From NCBI RefSeq assembly GCF_034653355.1, contig NZ_JAYEER010000001.1, forward strand, positions 1,550,001 through 1,614,000: a DNA stretch of 64,000 nucleotides, read 5' to 3'. Numbering within the stretch: position 1 is the stretch's first letter; every line of letters begins with the position of its first letter. This stretch comes from Nitrospirillum sp034653355 (GTDB lineage Bacteria > Pseudomonadota > Alphaproteobacteria > Azospirillales > Azospirillaceae). The position numbers and the translations under genes are program-made. A model generated the notes under the pieces. That model saw only the letters and a program-made list of their open reading frames with translations, was not told the origin of the DNA and made no database searches. Below, piece by piece: positions 54,424 through 63,728 of this stretch.

Positions 54424-55659
54424 ATGCCCCTGGACCGTGCCGCCTGCGCGGCGCTGGATCGCGACGATCCGCTGGCCGAATTCCGTGACGCGTTCGAGAT
54501 CGCCGACGGCGTCATCTACCTCGACGGTAATTCGCTGGGCGCCCTGCCCAAGGCGACGCGCGCGCGCCTGGCCGATGTGGTGGCGCGGGAATGGGGCGGC
54601 GAGTTGATCCGCGGCTGGAACACCGCCGGCTGGATCACGATGCCCCAGCGCGTCGGCGACCGCATCGCCTCCCTCATCGGCGCGGAGGCGGACGAGGTCA
54701 TCGCGGCGGACTCCACCTCCGTCAATCTGTTCAAACTGGCGACAGCCGCCCTGGCCCTGCGGCCCGGCCGCCGGGTGATCGTGACGGAGCCGGGCAACTT
54801 CCCCACCGATCTCTACATCCTGCAGGGCGTGCACGACCTGCTGGGCGATCGGGTGGACCTGCGGGTGGTGGAGCCTGACCGCATCGAGCAGGCCCTGGAC
54901 GCGGATACGGCCCTGCTGCTGCTGACCCAGGTGCATTACAAGACCGGCCGCATCCATGACATGGCCCGGCTGACGGCGAAAGCCCATGCCGCCGGCGCCC
55001 TGGCCCTGTGGGACCTGTCGCACAGCGCCGGCGCCATCGACGTCAACCTGAACGCGGCCGGCGCCGACCTCGCCGTGGGCTGCGGCTACAAATACCTGAA
55101 CGGCGGTCCCGGGGCGCCGGCCTTCCTGTTCGTCGCCAAGCGCCACCAGGCGCGGCTGCGCTCCCCCCTCTCCGGCTGGATGGGGCACGCGACACCCTTC
55201 ACCTTCGGCGACGATTATGTGCCGGCCCCCGGCGTCGAGCGCATGCTGTGCGGCACGCCCCCCATCCTGGGCCTGGCGGCCCTGGAGGTGGGTGTCGACC
55301 TCATGGCCAGCGCCGATCGCCGTGCGATCCGGGCCAAGTCCATGGCACTGGGCGATTTGTTCATCCGACTGGTGGAACACGCGTGCCCAGACCAATTCAC
55401 CCTGCACTCCCCCCGCGACGCGCAGGCCCGGGGCAGCCAAGTCAGCTTCGGCCATGCGGACGGCTACGCCATCATGCAGGCGCTGATCGCCCGGGGGGTC
55501 ATCGGCGACTTTCGCGCGCCGGACGTCATCCGCTTCGGCTTCGCCCCCCTCTATGTGCGCTATGTCGACGTTTATGACGCGGCGATGCACCTGAAGGACA
55601 TCATGGACAGCGGCGCCTGGCGGGATGCCGCCTATCAGACCCGTGGAGCCGTGACGTGA
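54424..55659 (+). CDS. kynU: Kynureninase
   Basis: A 411-residue PLP enzyme that cleaves kynurenine to anthranilate and alanine. Family marks: FEIADGVIYLDGNSLG near the N-terminus, the phosphate-contact region around STSVNLFKLA, the aspartate in LWDLSHSAGAID, and the PLP lysine in CGYKYLNGGPGAPAF. The closing FGFAPLYVRYVDVYDA is normal. The ATG at 54424 has AAGGAGA about ten bases upstream. First gene of kynU-kynA-kynB; its stop overlaps the GTG start of kynA. Length matches the bacterial family. Confidence 0.96.
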   Translation: MPLDRAACAALDRDDPLAEFRDAFEIADGVIYLDGNSLGALPKATRARLADVVAREWGGELIRGWNTAGWITMPQRVGDRIASLIGAEADEVIAADSTSVNLFKLATAALALRPGRRVIVTEPGNFPTDLYILQGVHDLLGDRVDLRVVEPDRIEQALDADTALLLLTQVHYKTGRIHDMARLTAKAHAAGALALWDLSHSAGAIDVNLNAAGADLAVGCGYKYLNGGPGAPAFLFVAKRHQARLRSPLSGWMGHATPFTFGDDYVPAPGVERMLCGTPPILGLAALEVGVDLMASADRRAIRAKSMALGDLFIRLVEHACPDQFTLHSPRDAQARGSQVSFGHADGYAIMQALIARGVIGDFRAPDVIRFGFAPLYVRYVDVYDAAMHLKDIMDSGAWRDAAYQTRGAVT

Positions 55660-56507
55660 CCGACACCCCTCGCCCCCATACCGCCGCTGTCGACCTGTCG
55701 GGCGAGGCGCTGCACACGGCGCCGCCCATGAGCTACGGCAGCTATCTGGGGCTGGAGGAACTGCTGGCCGCCCAGCACCCCCGTTCCGGCGAGCATGACG
55801 AACTGCTGTTCATCATCATCCACCAGGCGTCCGAACTATGGATGAAGCTGAGCCTGCATGAGCTGCGCGCGGCCTTGCGCCAGATCCAGGCCGATGATCT
55901 GGGCCCGGCGCTTAAGATGATCGCCCGCGTCAGCCGCATCCAGGCGCAGCTGATCCAGTCGTGGGAGGTGCTGTCCACCATGACGCCGGCGGACTACAGC
56001 CTGATCCGTCCCCACCTGGGGCAGAGCAGCGGCTTCCAGTCCTATCAGTATCGCCACCTGGAATTCCTGCTGGGCAACAAGAACGCCGGCATGATGACGG
56101 TGCACCAGGGCGAGCCGGCCATCTTCGCGGCATTGGAAGAGAGCCTGAACGCCCCCAGCCTGTATGATGAGGCCCTGCGCCTGCTGGCCCGGCGCGGCTT
56201 CGACATTCCGCGAGAGAAGCTGGAGCGTGACTTCGCCCAGCCCTACGAGCCGGACGCCCGGGTGCAGGCCGCCTGGCTGGTGGTCTATCAGGACCCGCAT
56301 CGGCATTGGGAGCTGTATGACTTGGCGGAAAAGCTGGTGGATCTGGAATATCGTTTCCAGCAATGGCGCTTCAGCCACATGAAGACGGTGGAGCGCATCA
56401 TCGGCTTCAAGCCTGGCACAGGCGGCACCGGCGGCGTCAGCTACCTGGTCAAGGCGCTGAGCCTCAGCTTCTTCCCCGAACTGCTTTCCGTGAGGACGGC
56501 GCTATGA
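55656..56507 (+). CDS. kynA: Tryptophan 2,3-dioxygenase
   Basis: A 283-residue heme dioxygenase that opens the tryptophan ring to N-formylkynurenine. Landmarks: MSYGSYLGLEELLAAQHP, HDELLFIIIHQASELWMKL, LIRPHLGQSSGFQSYQYRHLEFLLGNKN in pieces, and the heme-ligand region VYQDPHRHWELYDLAEKLVDLEYRFQQWRFSHMKTVERIIG in pieces with the GTGGTGGVSYL loop. Starts at GTG 55656 in a GTGA overlap with kynU, after GTGGAG. Coupled to kynB by ATGA. Normal length. Confidence 0.96.
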   Translation: MTDTPRPHTAAVDLSGEALHTAPPMSYGSYLGLEELLAAQHPRSGEHDELLFIIIHQASELWMKLSLHELRAALRQIQADDLGPALKMIARVSRIQAQLIQSWEVLSTMTPADYSLIRPHLGQSSGFQSYQYRHLEFLLGNKNAGMMTVHQGEPAIFAALEESLNAPSLYDEALRLLARRGFDIPREKLERDFAQPYEPDARVQAAWLVVYQDPHRHWELYDLAEKLVDLEYRFQQWRFSHMKTVERIIGFKPGTGGTGGVSYLVKALSLSFFPELLSVRTAL

Positions 56508-57129
56508 CCCGCATCTGGGACATCACCCAGCCCATCCGCCCCGGCATCCCGGTGTGGCCCGGCGACACCGCCTATCAGGAAGAACGCGTGTGGGCCCTGG
56601 GGCCGGGGTGCCCGGTCAATGTCAGCCGGTTGACCCTGTCCACCCACACCGGGACTCACGCCGACGCCCCCCTGCATTATGATGCCGCCGGCCTGCCCAT
56701 CGGCGCCGTCGACCTGGCGCTCTATCTGGGCCCCTGCCGCCTGGTCGATGTGACCGGGGAGGGGCCGGTCATGCCGGCGGAGGTGGCGACCGCCTGGCCG
56801 GCGCGCCGCCGCGCATCCTGCTGCGCACTTACCGGCGCTTCCCGCACGACCGCTGGGTCACCGACTTCCGCGCCGTGGATGCCGCCACCATCGACCTGAT
56901 GGCCGCCCATGGCGTGCGCCTCATCGGGGTGGACGCCCCCTCCCTGGACCCGGAGACGTCCAAGGACTTGCTGGCCCACAACGCCGTGCGCCGCAACGGC
57001 ATGGCCATCCTGGAGGGGCTGGTGCTGGACGACGTGCCGGCGGGGGATTACGAGCTGATCGCCCTGCCCCTGAAGCTGGCCCAAGCCGACGCCGCCCCCG
57101 TCCGCGCCATCCTGCGCGCGTTGGCTTAG
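56504..57129 (+). pseudogene. kynB: Kynurenine formamidase, frameshifted
   Basis: The arylformamidase of about 208 residues that would hydrolyse N-formylkynurenine. The first frame carries the metal motif HTGTHADAPLHYD and runs to TGEGPVMPAEVAT; the rest (RLAGAPPRILLRTYRRFPHDRWV in outline, then AATIDLMAAHGVRLIGVDAPSLDPETSKDL) is in another frame. The break is one missing base at about 56789-56793 in GCGACCGCC, where one more C restores the family sequence. It starts in the kynA stop (ATGA). If the frameshift is real, the pathway lacks its own formamidase and a paralogue such as the cyclase at 549-1325 might replace it. Confidence 0.88.
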
Positions 57130-57137
57130 AATAGGGA

Positions 57138-58760
57138 TCAGCTGTGCAGGCCGGGCGCCTCCTGCCCGGTGCTGGCCACGTATTCGGTGTAGCCGCCGCC
57201 GTACTGGTGGATGCCTTCCGGTGTCAGTTCCAGGACGCGATTGGACAGCGTGGCCAGGAAGTGGCGGTCGTGCGACACGAACAGCATGGTGCCCTCGTAC
57301 GCCGCCAGCGCCGTGATCAGCATCTGCTTGGTGTCGAGGTCCAGGTGGTTGGTCGGCTCGTCCAGCACCAGGAAGTTGGGCGGGTTGTACAGCATCATGG
57401 CCATCACCAGCCGGGCCTTCTCCCCGCCCGACAGGACGCGGCAGCGCTTTTCCACGTCGTCGCCGGAGAAACCGAAGCAGCCGGCCAGCGCCCGCAGCGA
57501 TCCCTGGCCCGCCTGGGGGAACTTGGCCTCCAAGGCCTCGAACACCGTTTGCTCACCATCCAATAGTTCCATGGCGTGCTGGGAGAAATAGCCCATCTTG
57601 ACGCTGCCGCCGACCGTGACGGTGCCCGCGTCCGGCTGGTCCGCGCCGGCGATCAGCTTCAGCAGGGTGGACTTGCCCGCGCCGTTGACGCCCATGACGC
57701 ACCAGCGCTCCTTGCGGCGGATGGTGAGGTCCAGCCCCTGGTAGATGGTGCGGCTGCCATAACCCTTATGCACGTTCTTCAGCACCGCCACGTCGTCGCC
57801 CGAGCGCGGCGCCGGCGGGAATTCGAACGTCACCGTCTGGCGGCGCTTCGGCGGCTCGATCCGCTCGATCTTGTCCAGCTTCTTCACCCGGCTCTGCACC
57901 TGGCTGGCGTGCGAGGCCCGGGCCTTGAAGCGCTCGATGAACTTCAGCTCCTTGGCCAGCATGGCCTGCTGGCGTTCGAACTGCGCCTGCTGCTGCCGCT
58001 CGTTCAAGGCCCGCTGCTGCTCATAGAACACATAATCGCCGGAGTAGCTGGTCAGCGACCCGCCGTCGATCTCGATGATTTTGGTGACGATCCGGTTCAT
58101 GAATTCCCGGTCATGCGAGGTCATCAGCAGGGCGCCGTCGTACCCCTTCAGAAACCCCTCCAGCCAGATGAGGCTTTCCAGATCCAGATGGTTGCTGGGT
58201 TCGTCCAGCAGCATGGCATCGGGCTTCATCAACAGGATGCGGGCCAGCGCCACGCGCATCTTCCAACCGCCGGACAACATGCCGACGTCCTTGTCCATCA
58301 TCTCCTGGCTGAAGCTGAGGCCGGCCAGCACCTCGCGCGCCCGTCCCTCCAGCTCATAGCCGCCCAGCTCATCGAAGCGCGCCTGCACCTCGCCATAGCG
58401 CTCGATGATCTCATCCATGCGGTCGGCCTGGTCCGGGTCGGCCATGGCCGCCTCCAGGACGGCCATCTCCTTGGCCACCTCGCTGACCGGGCCGGCGCCA
58501 TCCATCACCTCGGCCACCGCGCTGCGGCCGGACATCTCGCCCACGTCCTGGTTGAAGTAGCCTATGGTGATCTGCTTCTCCACCGACACCTGGCCGGTGT
58601 CCGGCAGCTCCTCACCGGTGATCATGCGGAACAGGGTGGTCTTGCCGGCGCCGTTGGGACCGACCAGGCCCACCTTCTCACCCCGGTTCAGGGCCGCGGA
58701 CGTCTCCATGAACAGGATGCGGTGGCCGTTGTGCTTGCTGATGTTTTCGAGGCGGATCAT
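57138..58760 (-). CDS. ABC-F family ATPase
   Basis: A 540-residue soluble protein with two ABC domains and no membrane part. Walker A sites GPNGAGKTT (about 35-43) and GVNGAGKST (about 350-358), signature motifs LSGGWKMR and LSGGEKAR, and Walker B/EPxNHLD sites LLDEPSNHLD and VLDEPTNHLD are all intact. The linker between domains is helical, with a basic cluster (RFKARASHASQVQSRVKKLDKIE in outline), as in ribosome-bound translation factors of the EttA/Uup/YbiT group. It converges with kynB. Probably a translation factor that rescues stalled ribosomes; the subfamily is not fixed. Confidence 0.92.
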   Translation of the reverse strand: MIRLENISKHNGHRILFMETSAALNRGEKVGLVGPNGAGKTTLFRMITGEELPDTGQVSVEKQITIGYFNQDVGEMSGRSAVAEVMDGAGPVSEVAKEMAVLEAAMADPDQADRMDEIIERYGEVQARFDELGGYELEGRAREVLAGLSFSQEMMDKDVGMLSGGWKMRVALARILLMKPDAMLLDEPSNHLDLESLIWLEGFLKGYDGALLMTSHDREFMNRIVTKIIEIDGGSLTSYSGDYVFYEQQRALNERQQQAQFERQQAMLAKELKFIERFKARASHASQVQSRVKKLDKIERIEPPKRRQTVTFEFPPAPRSGDDVAVLKNVHKGYGSRTIYQGLDLTIRRKERWCVMGVNGAGKSTLLKLIAGADQPDAGTVTVGGSVKMGYFSQHAMELLDGEQTVFEALEAKFPQAGQGSLRALAGCFGFSGDDVEKRCRVLSGGEKARLVMAMMLYNPPNFLVLDEPTNHLDLDTKQMLITALAAYEGTMLFVSHDRHFLATLSNRVLELTPEGIHQYGGGYTEYVASTGQEAPGLHS

Positions 58761-58980
58761 GGGGACCGGGTTCCAAAGGCGGGATTGGCCCCCTTATGCC
58801 ACAGGATGCGCGACGCGATAGTGCCCGGATCGGCATACCCGTCCAGCGATGGGGCGGCGCCCCGCACATCCTGGCTCCGAAAATTTTCCCGTTGCCCATA
58901 ACGGATTTTTGGCGCCCGTTCGTCATCCAGGGAAAGGGCGCCAGAGTGCGCACAGAAAACCGAGGGAGGAAGGACGTCCG

Positions 58981-59565
58981 GTGAACAGAAGTGCGGTGGA
59001 TCTATGGTTTGTGGAGGAAGTCCTCCCCTTGGAGGCGGCGCTGACCGGCTATCTGCGCCGCAAGTGGCGGGAGGCGTCCGAGATCCCCGATCTTCGGCAG
59101 GAGATCTACACCCGCGTCTACGAGGCGGCGACCGTGGCCATCCCTGAAATGACCAAACCCTTCCTGTTCATGACCGCCCGCAACCTGTTGATCGACCGCG
59201 CGCGCCGCGCGCAGGTGGTGTCCATCGAGACGGTCATCGATCTTGAGGATCTGGACGTGGCCGACACCGTGCCCAACCCGGAACAAAACGCCGGGGGCCG
59301 CGAGATCCTCCGGTTGCTGCAGGCTGCCATCAACCGCCTGCCGCCGCGCTGCCGCGAGGTGACCCTGCTGCGCAAGGTGCACGGCCTGCCCCAGCGTGAC
59401 GTGGCCCGCCGCATGGGCATCAGCGAAAGCACCGTGGAACAGCAGGTGGCCAAGGGCGTGCGCCTGATCGCCGACGCCATGGTCGACATCGTGCCCGAAC
59501 CCGTGACCGGCCGCTTCGGCCGGCGTTTGCGAAAAATGGGGCCGCGCAAGGTGGGGCAGCCATGA
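58981..59565 (+). CDS. FecI-type ECF sigma factor
   Basis: A 194-residue sigma-70 factor of the extracytoplasmic-function class. Region 2 is at about residues 20-85 (LRRKWREASEIPDLRQEIYTRVYE in outline, then FLFMTARNLLIDRARRAQVVS) and region 4 at about 120-175 (INRLPPRCREVTLLRKVHGLPQRDVARRMGISESTVEQQVAKG in outline). The GTG start at 58981 follows GGAGGAAGGA. Its stop overlaps the FecR gene by ATGA. With FecR and the STN-type receptor downstream, it forms a cell-surface signalling set that turns on uptake genes when the receptor binds its ligand. Confidence 0.93.
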   Translation: MNRSAVDLWFVEEVLPLEAALTGYLRRKWREASEIPDLRQEIYTRVYEAATVAIPEMTKPFLFMTARNLLIDRARRAQVVSIETVIDLEDLDVADTVPNPEQNAGGREILRLLQAAINRLPPRCREVTLLRKVHGLPQRDVARRMGISESTVEQQVAKGVRLIADAMVDIVPEPVTGRFGRRLRKMGPRKVGQP

Positions 59566-60527
59566 TCGAGCATGATCCCATCGAGGAACAGGCGGCGCGC
59601 TGGCTGGCCCGCCAGGATGCCGGCCCCCTGGACGCGGCGGTCAAGGCCGGGTTCGACGCCTGGATCGCCACCTCCACCCGCCATCGCGTGACCTATCTGC
59701 GATTGGAGGCCGCGTGGAAGCGGGCCGACCAGTTGCGGGCGGCGGGTCCGGCCCCGGCCATGACGCGCGCGGCGCTGGAGCGGGCGCCGTGGCGCCGGTG
59801 GGCACCTATGATGGCCGCCGCCGCGGTGGCCCTGGTCGTCATCGGCCCAACCATGGATCAGTGGGACTGGCCCTTCGCCGCCGGGCAGAAATTCAGCACC
59901 GGCGTGGGCGACCGCTACACCGCCCATCTGCAGGACGGCTCGCAGATCGAGCTGAACACCAACACCCGCCTGCGTGCCTCCATCGACCAGACGACGCGCG
60001 AGGTGCGGCTGGACAAGGGCGAGGCCTTCTTCGAGGTGGTGCACGACGACAAGCACCCCTTCGTGGTCATCAGCGGCGATCTGCGCATCGTCGACGTCGG
60101 CACCAAATTCTCCGTCCGCCGCGACGGCGACAGGCTGGAGGTGGTGGTGGCCGAGGGTGCGGTCCTGGTGGAGGACATGGCCCATCCCAACGACGTGGCC
60201 CCCACCCTGGTGACGCAGTTAAGCGCGGCGGTGGCGCAACCCAAGGCCATCCGCAAAAGTTCGCGCAGCGAGGAACAAGTACGGGATGCCCTGGGTTGGC
60301 GCCACGGGACGCTGGTCTTCACCGACCGTCCCTTGCGGGAGGTGGCGGCGGAGTTCAACCGATATAACCGCAAGCAACTGGTGGTACCGGCCGAGGGTCC
60401 CATGGGCGATATCCGCATCGGCGGCAGTTTCGAGGCCACCAATGTCGACGCTTTCGCCCGCCTGCTGCACAGCGGCTTCGGCCTGAAGGTAATTGATGAC
60501 GGCAGGGAAATAAGAATTTCAAATTGA
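59562..60527 (+). CDS. FecR-type anti-sigma factor
   Basis: A 321-residue single-pass inner-membrane protein. The N-terminal cytoplasmic DUF4880 part (EEQAARWLARQDAG and FDAWIATSTRHRVTYLRLEAAW in outline) binds the sigma factor. A helix follows (about 85-103, MMAAAAVALVVIGPTMD), then the periplasmic FecR domain (about 115-215: DGSQIELNTNTRLRA, LDKGEAFFEV, DVGTKFSVRRDG) and a DUF4974/STN-like C-terminus (RPLREVAAEFNRYNRKQLVV, about 255-321) that contacts the receptor's STN domain. ATGA overlap with the sigma gene. Confidence 0.94.
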   Translation: MIEHDPIEEQAARWLARQDAGPLDAAVKAGFDAWIATSTRHRVTYLRLEAAWKRADQLRAAGPAPAMTRAALERAPWRRWAPMMAAAAVALVVIGPTMDQWDWPFAAGQKFSTGVGDRYTAHLQDGSQIELNTNTRLRASIDQTTREVRLDKGEAFFEVVHDDKHPFVVISGDLRIVDVGTKFSVRRDGDRLEVVVAEGAVLVEDMAHPNDVAPTLVTQLSAAVAQPKAIRKSSRSEEQVRDALGWRHGTLVFTDRPLREVAAEFNRYNRKQLVVPAEGPMGDIRIGGSFEATNVDAFARLLHSGFGLKVIDDGREIRISN

Positions 60528-60594
60528 GAATAGGGGATCTGGCACGGTCCTTCGTCATAGCCGAATACAACAATCCAGAAATGAGGGAGAAATC

Positions 60595-63546
60595 GTGCCA
60601 AATCCCAATATCCGTCACGCCCTTTCCGCCGCCCTTCTGACGACGGTCTGCTGGCCAGCACTAACGCAAGCCGCTAAATCCATGGCGACGCCGCAACCTG
60701 CGCGCGCGATCACTTTGGCATCCGCCGCCGAAACGATGATCGACATCCCGGCTGGTGACCTACGCACCGCGCTGGAAAGCTATATTCGCCAGACCGGCTC
60801 GCAGCTGATCTATAAGGCCGACGAGGTCGCCGGCATCAGCACCAAGGGCGCCCAGGGCCGTCTGTCCGCCCAGCAGGCGCTGGACAGCATCCTGGCCAAC
60901 ACGGGCCTCACCGTGCACCGCGACCCCTCGGGCGCCGCCGTGGTCAGCCGCAAGTCCGACCGCGCCGCCACAGCGACCCCGGCCCTGCGCAATGCCGCCG
61001 CCCAGGGCGCTACGGCAGAAGGCACCGCCGCCCAGCCGCAGGTCGCCCAGGCCACCCCCGCCACGACCGGCACCGATGACACCGTGCAGATGGGCGGCGC
61101 GCCCGACCTGCAGGAAATCATCGTCACCGGCCTGCGCTCCAAGCGCAACCTGCTGAACGCCTCCGTCGCCATCACCGCGGTGAACGAGGCCGACTTGGCC
61201 CAGAAGGCGCCGCGCAGCACCGTCGACGTGCTGGAAATGATCCCCGGCATCTTCGTCGAGGGCACGGCCGGCCCGGTGTCCAACAACTACTCGGTGCGCG
61301 GCCTGCCCGGCGGCACCCAGCAGTTCGTCCGCCTGATCGAAGACGGCATGCCCGCCATCTACGGCGGCCTGAACGATGACGAGGTGTTCCAGAACGACAT
61401 CTCGATCGACCGGGTCGAGGCGCTGCAGGGCGGCAGCTCGGGCATCCTGACACCCAACGCCGCCGGCGCCTCCATCAACTTCATTTCGCGCAAGCTGAAC
61501 TTCGACGAGGCCGGCGGCATCGCCCGCATCACCGGCACCACCTATGGCGACCGGCGCGGCGACCTGTGGTTCTCCTCCCCCATCCCGGACCTGAAGGACA
61601 CCGCCTTCGCCATCTCGGGCTATTACGACAGCACGCCGGGTGTGCGCAGTTCCCCTTTCCGGTATGAGACCTACCATGTGAAGGGCCAGCTGGAGCACAA
61701 GTTCGAGGACGGCTGGATCCGCTTTACCGTCAAGGATTGGGACGAGCACGATCCCTACTACGCCGACCAGCCCTACGCCTATAACAACGGCACCATTTCC
61801 AGCGTGCCGGGCCTGGACACGCAGTTCGGCAACATCATCGGCAAGGGCTTCGCCAACGTCAGCGTGCCGGACTCCTGCTACGCCAACGGCCAGTGCTTCC
61901 GCAATTTCAGCATGCAGGACGGCATCCACGCCACCGGCCACCAGTTCCGCGTGGATGGGGAGCGTGAGTTCGACCACGGCATCTCCCTCTTCGTCCGTGG
62001 CCGCTATACCGAGACGGATTGGGACTTCAACGGTGTGTTCGCCGGCAGCGGCAGCGGCAACGGCGGCCTGGCGTCGGCCCTCACCTACCTGACCCCCACC
62101 AGCGCCTCGCCCATCTACGACCTGCTGCAGTCCGGCCTGGCCGCTTTCCCGGGCACCACGCAGTTCGGCATCCGCAACCTGACCAACGGCCAGGTCACCG
62201 CGGCGTCCAATGCCGCGGCCCTGAATGCGCTCAACGGCAACGGTCTGCTGCAGCAGACCGTGCTGAACCGCCAGCTGGTGAAGCTGCGCGACTGGGGCAG
62301 CGATTTCGGCGCCAAGTGGGACACCTCGGGCGATGGCTGGACCAACAGCCTGACCGTGGGCGGTATGATCTACGCCACGGACATCGCCAACGACCAGTCG
62401 GGCGTCTCCACCGTCATCAACGACGTGAAGAACCAGTCCAACATCTATGACATCGTGGCCATGAACAGCGCCGGCACCGTGCTGGGCACGCTGGGCAACA
62501 ACGGCCTGATCTCGTACGGCAACTGGGGTGCGGGCATCAGCGCCACCCACCAGACGTCGAAGTCGGTTTATGTGAACGACGAATTCGCCTGGAACCAGGA
62601 CCTGCACTTCGACTTCGGCGTGCGCTATGAGCGCGAGGACACCGTCGGCGTGGCGGGCAACAGCTCGCCCCAGCCCATCCCGGCGGGCGTGGGCGGCATC
62701 GTCCAGGTAAACCCGAACGCCTTCAACGGCACCTACAGCTACACCTCGGGCCATGAGTTGCCGGTGCACGTCACGGCCGGCGTCAACTACACCATCGCCC
62801 AGAACCTGTCGGTCTACGCCCGCTACGCCCGCGCCTACCAGACCCAGGGCACCAACCCGCAGGCGGCCGCCCTGAGCCTGTACGAAGGCGGCGTCACCTA
62901 TTCCGACTATGGCCTGACCGGCACCGTCCGCGGCTTCCGCACCGAGTTCAAGAACCAGACCTGGGGCGGCGGCGTCAACCCGGCCGATCCCAACCTGAAC
63001 CAGGGCTTCTTCGCCGATTCCGAAACCAACGGCGTCGACGTCGACCTGTACTACCGCCCGCAGTACGAGCCGCTGAGCGCCTTCGGCGTGCACGCCCAGG
63101 CCACCTACCAGGACCCGACGTTCAGCAACGTCAAGGTCGGCTTCATCGACGTCAACGGCACCAACATCGCGCCGCAGGTTGCCGCCTTCTACAACGGCAA
63201 GATCCCGGGCCGCACCCCGAAGATCCTGTACGCCGTCACGCCGGAGTACAACCTGCCCAACAACAAGGGCCAGATTTACCTGCGCTACAAGTATGTCGGC
63301 CGCATCTTCGCCGACAATGGCAACCAGGTGGAGCTGCCCGGCTACGGTGTGGTGACCATCGGCGCCATCTACAACCTCACGCCGGCCATGACGCTGAACG
63401 TCAGTGTGGACAATGTCACGGATGAGCTGGGCCTGACGGAAGGCAACCCCCGCCAGGGCTTCACCCAGCAGGTCGTGAACGGCTACTTCTATGGCCGTGG
63501 CATCGTCGGCCCCAACGCCATGGTGTCCCTGACCGCGAAGTTCTGA
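60595..63546 (+). CDS. TonB-dependent receptor with STN signalling domain
   Basis: A 983-residue outer-membrane receptor and signal transducer. Signal peptide (1-27), then the STN/secretin domain (about 45-122: DIPAGDLRTALESYIRQTGSQLIY, QALDSILANTGLTVHRDPSG in outline), an Ala/Thr linker, the plug (about 177-300: LQEIIVTGLRSKRNLLNA, GIFVEGTAGPVSNNYSVRGLPG, LQGGSSGILTPNAAGASINFISR in pieces) and a barrel ending MVSLTAKF. The GTG start follows GAGGGAGA. STN contacts FecR. An MFS sugar-porter gene follows, so a sugar or oligosaccharide ligand is plausible, as in sphingomonad and Caulobacter-type receptors. Confidence 0.94.
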   Translation: MPNPNIRHALSAALLTTVCWPALTQAAKSMATPQPARAITLASAAETMIDIPAGDLRTALESYIRQTGSQLIYKADEVAGISTKGAQGRLSAQQALDSILANTGLTVHRDPSGAAVVSRKSDRAATATPALRNAAAQGATAEGTAAQPQVAQATPATTGTDDTVQMGGAPDLQEIIVTGLRSKRNLLNASVAITAVNEADLAQKAPRSTVDVLEMIPGIFVEGTAGPVSNNYSVRGLPGGTQQFVRLIEDGMPAIYGGLNDDEVFQNDISIDRVEALQGGSSGILTPNAAGASINFISRKLNFDEAGGIARITGTTYGDRRGDLWFSSPIPDLKDTAFAISGYYDSTPGVRSSPFRYETYHVKGQLEHKFEDGWIRFTVKDWDEHDPYYADQPYAYNNGTISSVPGLDTQFGNIIGKGFANVSVPDSCYANGQCFRNFSMQDGIHATGHQFRVDGEREFDHGISLFVRGRYTETDWDFNGVFAGSGSGNGGLASALTYLTPTSASPIYDLLQSGLAAFPGTTQFGIRNLTNGQVTAASNAAALNALNGNGLLQQTVLNRQLVKLRDWGSDFGAKWDTSGDGWTNSLTVGGMIYATDIANDQSGVSTVINDVKNQSNIYDIVAMNSAGTVLGTLGNNGLISYGNWGAGISATHQTSKSVYVNDEFAWNQDLHFDFGVRYEREDTVGVAGNSSPQPIPAGVGGIVQVNPNAFNGTYSYTSGHELPVHVTAGVNYTIAQNLSVYARYARAYQTQGTNPQAAALSLYEGGVTYSDYGLTGTVRGFRTEFKNQTWGGGVNPADPNLNQGFFADSETNGVDVDLYYRPQYEPLSAFGVHAQATYQDPTFSNVKVGFIDVNGTNIAPQVAAFYNGKIPGRTPKILYAVTPEYNLPNNKGQIYLRYKYVGRIFADNGNQVELPGYGVVTIGAIYNLTPAMTLNVSVDNVTDELGLTEGNPRQGFTQQVVNGYFYGRGIVGPNAMVSLTAKF

Positions 63547-63562
63547 TCCCTTTCCCTCCCCT

Positions 63563-63603
63563 GGGCGGCGGGTTCGGGTCCGGGCGCCGCCGCCCATCTT
63601 TTT
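63563..63603 (+). terminator. Rho-independent terminator after the STN receptor gene
   Basis: GGGCGGCG (63563-63570) pairs with CGCCGCCC (63588-63595), with a GC-rich loop, and is followed by ATCTTTTT to 63603. It begins 17 bases after the receptor stop. Confidence 0.78.
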
Positions 63604-63728
63604 AAAGGCCTCTGCAGGCTTGGCGGGGAAGCCTTGGTGGTCGCCTATTGTCTGGCCCCCAACCCATTTGCCTACCAGCACAGAAAAAAGCCTACGCGCG
63701 AACAGCCGGGCGAGTGAGGAGAAGGCTA

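Noticed and set aside
60760..63681. Minus-strand 973-codon frame opposite the STN receptor
   Set aside because: Long only because GC-rich genes lack stops on the other strand; the plus strand has a full receptor with all motifs.
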